DNA of 64,000 bases from Lewinellaceae bacterium. GTDB taxonomy: Bacteria > Bacteroidota > Bacteroidia > Chitinophagales > Saprospiraceae. The translations under genes were made by a program, and so were the position numbers. How positions within the stretch are numbered: the stretch's first letter is position 1; every line of letters begins with the position of its first letter. This document shows, piece after piece, positions 63,007 through 64,000 of the stretch. Location: assembly GCA_016712415.1 (NCBI GenBank), contig JADJRC010000020.1, forward strand, positions 35,790 through 99,789. The letters are read 5' to 3'. The notes beneath the pieces were generated by a model that was given only the letters and a program-made list of their open reading frames with translations, was not told where the DNA came from and ran no database searches.

Positions 63007-64000
63007 TCACAACCTGTACTGCATCAATTCTGCTACCGCAGCATGATATTCATGCTCCGTTTTCAGGAAATGCAGCAAGGCATTTTGGTATAAACTTGTC
63101 TCCAAAAAATACTCAATCACCGTGATTTCGCCCAGCCGCAGAGCCTTGTCCAGTAATGCCAGTAGTATTGCTCACCGATGAAATGGCGGAACTGTATTCG
63201 TCCAGCGATTTTCGCAGCGCAGCCTGCCGTTCGTACAGTTCTTTGATTTCAAAAAAATGCTCGTTCAAGTGGCTTTGCAATTGCAAATCGGCGAACAAAA
63301 CCTGCGCCTGTTGCGATTGGCTGCGGTATCGCTTTGTCCCAAATCGGCAGCGAAACGCCCGCATGGATGCCGTTGAAACGCTGCCCAAAATGCCCTGATA
63401 GTGATAGCCCGCCTCGAATTTCGGCAGCCGCCACGCCTTTGCCAAATCCAGTTGTTTTTCTGCAATCCGCTTTTCCTGTTCTAAAGTTTGGCGCAGCGGG
63501 TCGGCGGCTTCGTATTCTTTTTCGACTTGCTCGAAAGCGGCGATTTCGGGCAGCGGCGGGTAAATCGTATCCGTAAAAACGACCGCCTCGCCGCCGTTCA
63601 ATTCAATCAAATGTGTTTGTAGTTTTTTGCAGTTCGACGGCGTTTTCGGCCTGCAATTGACTGATTTCCAATAGTTGCAGCCTCGTTTTGTTCACGTCCA
63701 AAATGTTGCCGTCGCCCTTGTCAAGTTTGGTCTGGAAATCGCCCCGGAGTTTTTCCAGGTCCAGTTTTCGGCGGTCGAACTGCGCTTTCAGTTTGTTCCG
63801 ATAGACCATTTCGAGGCAAACGAGTTTGGCTTCGAGCAAAACCTCCTGCCGCCGCCCGGCGATTTCGGAAATGGAAACTGCCCCCTGTGCCGCCGCCAGG
63901 TCTCGCCGTTTTTTGTACGTCGTCGGAAAATCGAAGGGCTGCACCACGAAAATATCCGTCTGGTCGCCTGCCGCCGCCGGAGAGCCGAACAAATATTGAG
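63007..64000 (-). pseudogene. TolC-family outer-membrane efflux protein, 5' end outside window, several frame breaks
   Basis: The frame is open to base 64000, so the N terminus is missing. Seen: ISEIAGRRQEVLLEAKLVCL, LDKGDGNILDVNKTRLQLLE, then a break at the run 63623-63628 (one base too many: LQKLQTHLIELNGGEAVVF if five), then LAKAWRLPKFEAGYHYQGIL. A 20-residue stretch between about 63340 and 63400 reads correctly only in another frame (FNGIHAGVSLPIWDK). A last break near 63160 leads to LLDKALRLGEITVIEYFLET and the true stop at 63007. Coiled-coil TolC/CusC-type; partner of an efflux pump, probably encoded beyond the window. Gap 62786-63006 shows nothing else. Confidence 0.8.

Overview
The window looks like a chromosomal segment of a Bacteroidota bacterium, most plausibly of the Saprospiria/Chitinophagia type. 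The evidence is family content: type IX secretion (T9SS) C-terminal sorting domains on three large secreted proteins, a GLPGLI protein beside an outer-membrane beta-barrel protein, two DUF4249 lipoproteins beside a TonB-dependent receptor, DUF4296, DUF6794 and DUF6922 proteins, and promoter-like TAnnTTTG elements. Base composition is moderately GC-rich, except for a more AT-rich island at about 24.4-28.4 kb. No rRNA, tRNA, CRISPR array, transposase, integrase or phage gene was recognised.

Layout. 1-6.5 kb: an SF1 helicase cut by the window edge, a T9SS-secreted repeat protein and an OmpA-type protein. 6.8-11.8 kb: penicillin-acylase family protein and small membrane genes, a one-domain asparaginase and a DUF6794 protein. 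11.9-22 kb: housekeeping block (topA, holA, LysM protein, mrp, CoA-transferase, nnr). 22.1-28.1 kb: a broken WG-repeat gene flanked by nnr and a second, degenerate nnr 3' end, then a barrel protein/GLPGLI pair. 28.4-31.8 kb: minus-strand unit SWIM protein-rlmH-rhomboid-trxA. 31.9-37.2 kb: plus-strand unit sixA-like, DUF4296, fdhD, a small protein, a 25.5-unit array of a 34-bp repeat, and an FdhF/YdeP-type molybdopterin oxidoreductase. 37.3-49.2 kb: a long nested inverted repeat, a metalloprotease with an internal amber codon, PLP aminotransferase, MFS transporter, biotin carboxylase, a secreted glycosidase and an M20 peptidase. 49.2-54.2 kb: two DUF4249 lipoproteins and their TonB receptor. 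54.3-64 kb: Pif1-like helicase, an abnormal poly-C/poly-G stretch, a truncated DUF6922 gene, acyltransferase, S41 protease, Lrp regulator, a CARDB-like protein, an MFS transporter and a TolC-family protein cut by the window end.

The most striking global feature is the number of single-base frame breaks, about a dozen, mostly in short homopolymers and mostly in genes whose two halves otherwise join perfectly. With the poly-C/poly-G tract this suggests sequencing or assembly error as the leading explanation. Two breaks, however, fall exactly in in-phase A_AAA_AAA slippery heptamers and one is an in-frame amber codon, so biological recoding or real gene decay cannot be excluded from sequence alone. 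The most interesting biological structures are the 34-bp tandem array inside the formate-dehydrogenase-like operon, the duplicated nnr tail around the WG-repeat gene, and the small uncharacterised gene cluster next to DUF6922.
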